Part shown: positions 42,001-44,003 of the stretch, piece by piece
Layout of the letters: the number at the start of each line of letters is the position of its first letter
Numbering within the stretch: the first letter of the stretch is position 1
Origin: Chitinophaga sp. GbtcB8
GTDB taxonomy: Bacteria; Bacteroidota; Bacteroidia; Chitinophagales; Chitinophagaceae
Assembly (NCBI RefSeq): GCF_019091455.1
Contig: NZ_JAGXJN010000050.1
Location: 1 to 44,003, forward strand
Direction of reading: 5' to 3'
DNA length: 44,003 nucleotides
The notes under the pieces: model-generated
What the model saw: the letters and a program-made list of their open reading frames with translations, nothing else
Database searches by the model: none
Told to the model about the DNA's origin: nothing
Made by a program: the position numbers and the translations under genes

Positions 42001-42759
42001 TTGGAGACTTTAGACTACAACAGTTTTGCAGAAAAGTGTATTGAAGATCTGAAAACTTTGCAAAACAAATTTCAAAAGGAATATGACTTGAATTGGTACG
42101 AGAACTGGTTTTATAGCCAAACTACAGGACTGTTAACCCTTTCAACCGGAGACAAAGAATTAAGCTTTAAATACTTCGAAGCAGGAAGCTTTTCAGAAAA
42201 ATCGAACACCTGGAAATGGTCATGGGACAACAACCACGTGCCTGACAACATAAAAGAAAGAACTAAGCTCATTAAAGAATTCGGGCAAAAGTCGAATTTC
42301 CCAAAACTGACCAATGGCTATTTTCAAAGTGACGAGTATGAAGCCTGGGAGTTTACCGCAATTGCAGCTAAACTTGCAAATGGAATTGGAGCTTATAGGC
42401 CAGTTAGTGACGGACAACTACAAATCTTCCTGGTCATAACTGAATTTGTTGACAACAAGACCGCGCAAAACATCAAAGACAAGTATGTTGAGTGTAGTGC
42501 TCACGAATATCGCAGAAGGGCATTTATTTGCAGTCACCTCAACCAGGTGACTAAAGTTGGATTTGAAGAAGCCTTTGAAACCTTTGAGAACATGGAGCTT
42601 TCAGATGAGGATGACTTCCAAGCCTGGTGTAACGAGTGCGAAAATGTGAGACAAAAAGAAGGGGAATGGAATGACAATTCAATGGCATTTGCAAACATAA
42701 AAGTTGTTTGTGAGCAATGTTATTTTGAAATAAAAGAACTAAATACCGGACACCGATAA
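42001..42759 (+). CDS. DUF6882-like protein with uncertain start
   Basis: 252 residues from a TTG. The segment SNTWKWSWDNNHVP, followed later by YEAWEFTAIAAKLANGIGAY, is like the small DUF6882 family, whose members share a WxWxW plus WE-FTAIAA pattern. Family membership is from recall. The C-terminal 90 residues (VGFEEAFETFENMELSDEDD, then WCNECENVRQKEGEWND, and VCEQCYFEIKE) are a second, cysteine-containing part. An ATG at 41981 lies 20 nt upstream in another frame and its frame closes after ten codons, so either TTG is used or a one-base indel separates the ATG from the gene. Cytoplasmic. Codon usage is more AT-rich than in the adjacent PUL. Confidence 0.65.
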   Translation: METLDYNSFAEKCIEDLKTLQNKFQKEYDLNWYENWFYSQTTGLLTLSTGDKELSFKYFEAGSFSEKSNTWKWSWDNNHVPDNIKERTKLIKEFGQKSNFPKLTNGYFQSDEYEAWEFTAIAAKLANGIGAYRPVSDGQLQIFLVITEFVDNKTAQNIKDKYVECSAHEYRRRAFICSHLNQVTKVGFEEAFETFENMELSDEDDFQAWCNECENVRQKEGEWNDNSMAFANIKVVCEQCYFEIKELNTGHR

Positions 42760-42815
42760 AAGACTTCTTTCTACTGGTGGCAGGCATAAGACTTTACCAT
42801 TAGCGGCTATGTTTT

Positions 42816-43571
42816 ATGAAACACTCTATACCCGTAATCTACTTTATAATTTTTACCTTATTCAGCTGCACTACCAGACAGTCAAGTCCGGTGCGTGACA
42901 ATAATCAATTCAACTTTGACACCACAAAAATTATAGACAAATTCGAATTCTCCTTAAAAACCGCACATCCTCATGCACAAGCTTTAATGCCCGAAGACTT
43001 TTATTGGAGCCCCATTGAAGAAACAGCACCATTCGGAAGTGATGACGGTTTCGATGCAGCGTATGGATTCAGAGAATGGAGGCATACCAATAAATCACTT
43101 AGTCCAATTATTTATTTGAAAGAATTGATTGAAGGTTGGCAATATCCATATTTTGACTGGAACGAAATGGACACCACAAGAATTAAGGAGTATATTGTTT
43201 CGAGAGCGAATATTGATGAGGCTAGTATTCAGCAGCAAATGGAGCAGTTAAAGAACGTAATGAAAAACTCGGCTGATTCGTCATTCCATAATATCGACGA
43301 AACGCTATTGCGGCAAACCGTCATTTCATCCTCACAGGAAATGGGTGGTAGTTTTTTATTGGGTCAAGACAACGCAATTATAGGGACAGGCTTTGCGCAA
43401 TTTGCTTTAGAAGGTAAAATAGACAATGATTTAAAAGCTTTGACCATTACTGCAATCAACAGACAATTATTACCTGTTCTTATTAATCGCTATGACGAAG
43501 ATTATCAAAACAAAAGAAAACAACAATTAACAAAAATGCTTGGAGTAATTAATAACGCAAATTCCGAATGA
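42816..43571 (+). CDS. Lipoprotein of unknown function
   Basis: 251 residues with lipobox TLFSC. The mature part contains MPEDFYWSPIEETAPFGSDD, AYGFREWRHTNKSLSPIIYL and QLLPVLINRYDEDYQNKRKQ. The FGSDDGFDAAYGFREWR stretch, which precedes a helical region, resembles a small recurring domain in bacterial proteins, but I cannot name it. It is flanked by the inverted nonamer TTAGCGGCT (42800-42808) and AGCCGCTAA (43578-43586), which gives the gene a cassette-like look. AT-rich compared with the PUL. Confidence 0.65.
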   Translation: MKHSIPVIYFIIFTLFSCTTRQSSPVRDNNQFNFDTTKIIDKFEFSLKTAHPHAQALMPEDFYWSPIEETAPFGSDDGFDAAYGFREWRHTNKSLSPIIYLKELIEGWQYPYFDWNEMDTTRIKEYIVSRANIDEASIQQQMEQLKNVMKNSADSSFHNIDETLLRQTVISSSQEMGGSFLLGQDNAIIGTGFAQFALEGKIDNDLKALTITAINRQLLPVLINRYDEDYQNKRKQQLTKMLGVINNANSE

Positions 43572-43632
43572 AAAAACAGCCGCTAACAGTAGTGGGATTT
43601 AATCCTGCAAAATGATATACCGTGACCATACA

Positions 43633-44003
43633 ATGAGACCCTTTATCTATTTAATAACAACAATAATGCTATTTGGACTTTTTGGCTGCAAAGGCAGTAA
43701 GGACAAAGATTTTGTATTTGACGAATTCAAATCTCAAATTGAAAAGCTTGGGATGAAAATTGACTCAGTAGACGAAACAGGGCTAATTTATATTTCTCAA
43801 GGCGAACTGACATTAAAAATTAGCCTGGATAACGTTAGAAAAAATTATGACAGAGATAAAAACGCAACACATATCTCCGACTTAGTAAAAGCCCTGGTTG
43901 AATATTCTATCGAAATACCTTCAAAAGTATCCCCACGAGCAAGTACATGTTTTTTTCTTGAAGAGGGAGGCTCTACTTTTTATGCAGGTGTCCAGTTGTG
44001 TGG
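43633..44003 (+). CDS. Lipoprotein, truncated by the window edge
   Basis: The first 123 codons are visible. Signal and lipobox MLFGLFGC followed by KGSKDKD. The mature part (FVFDEFKSQIEKLGMKIDSV, LIYISQGELTLKISLDNVRK) reads as a soluble alpha/beta domain. The frame also permits a start at 43612, seven codons earlier, but ATG 43633 gives the cleaner signal peptide. It has no recognised family and follows the previous lipoprotein gene by 61 nt. Confidence 0.6.
   Translation, partial: MRPFIYLITTIMLFGLFGCKGSKDKDFVFDEFKSQIEKLGMKIDSVDETGLIYISQGELTLKISLDNVRKNYDRDKNATHISDLVKALVEYSIEIPSKVSPRASTCFFLEEGGSTFYAGVQLC

Overview
The window looks like a chromosomal piece of a Bacteroidota bacterium, most probably a Chitinophagaceae (Chitinophaga-like) soil glycan degrader. 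The support is two SusC/SusD outer-membrane pairs, an ECF sigma/FecR/STN-SusC cascade, many lipoproteins, AraC regulators, a lipoprotein-TPR histidine kinase, and Bacteroidota-type -7 boxes (TAnnTTTG) close to start codons with no Shine-Dalgarno sequences. No rRNA, tRNA, CRISPR array or insertion sequence was seen.

Layout. 1-0.53 kb: the C-terminal part of a QueC-like (7-cyano-7-deazaguanine synthase family) gene that appears frameshifted, followed by a strong terminator. 0.8-4.3 kb (minus): a stand-alone HsdR-N-type PD-(D/E)XK protein, a DUF4407 membrane protein, an unknown coiled-coil protein and an HNH endonuclease in tight succession, then two tiny genes, one of which looks internally deleted. 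4.4-7.0 kb (minus): a two-component pair overlapping by 4 nt, preceded by a 50-residue secreted-peptide gene with its own terminator. 7.3-10.1 kb: a single-TM protein of unknown function with a periodic ATTCC repeat in front, a TolB-like beta-propeller protein and a membrane protein. 10.4-12.7 kb: an MG2-like exported protein.

12.7-22.4 kb (minus): a classic transcription cascade and uptake locus with ECF sigma factor, FecR anti-sigma, SusC with STN domain, SusD and an exported (alpha/alpha)6-barrel glycoside hydrolase of GH63/MGH1 type. A REP-like hairpin sits between susD and the hydrolase. 22.5-28.7 kb: a Fic AMPylase with a one-base-overlapping small partner, a lipoprotein, a PNPOx-like protein, gap (GAPDH), an AraC regulator, a small protein and an unknown beta-repeat protein.

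28.7-41.7 kb: a second polysaccharide utilization locus. To the left run an (alpha/alpha)6-barrel hydrolase, an AraC regulator and a phytanoyl-CoA-dioxygenase-like protein. To the right run a GH26 mannanase-like lipoprotein, SusC, SusD and a GH28-related protein, with a convergent alkaline-phosphatase-superfamily enzyme at the end. The best new observation is here. Three promoters, in front of the hydrolase/AraC operon, the PhyH gene and susC, share the same composite element in the same orientation to their genes. It consists of a 14-bp GTCG...AGCGTA box, exactly 18 bp, ATAAAAGA, exactly 28 bp, and a TAnnTTTA -7 box. Two copies are 85% identical over 87 bp. This defines a local regulon, plausibly read by the AraC protein encoded inside it.

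41.9-44.0 kb: an AT-rich block of short hypothetical and lipoprotein genes, the last cut by the window edge.
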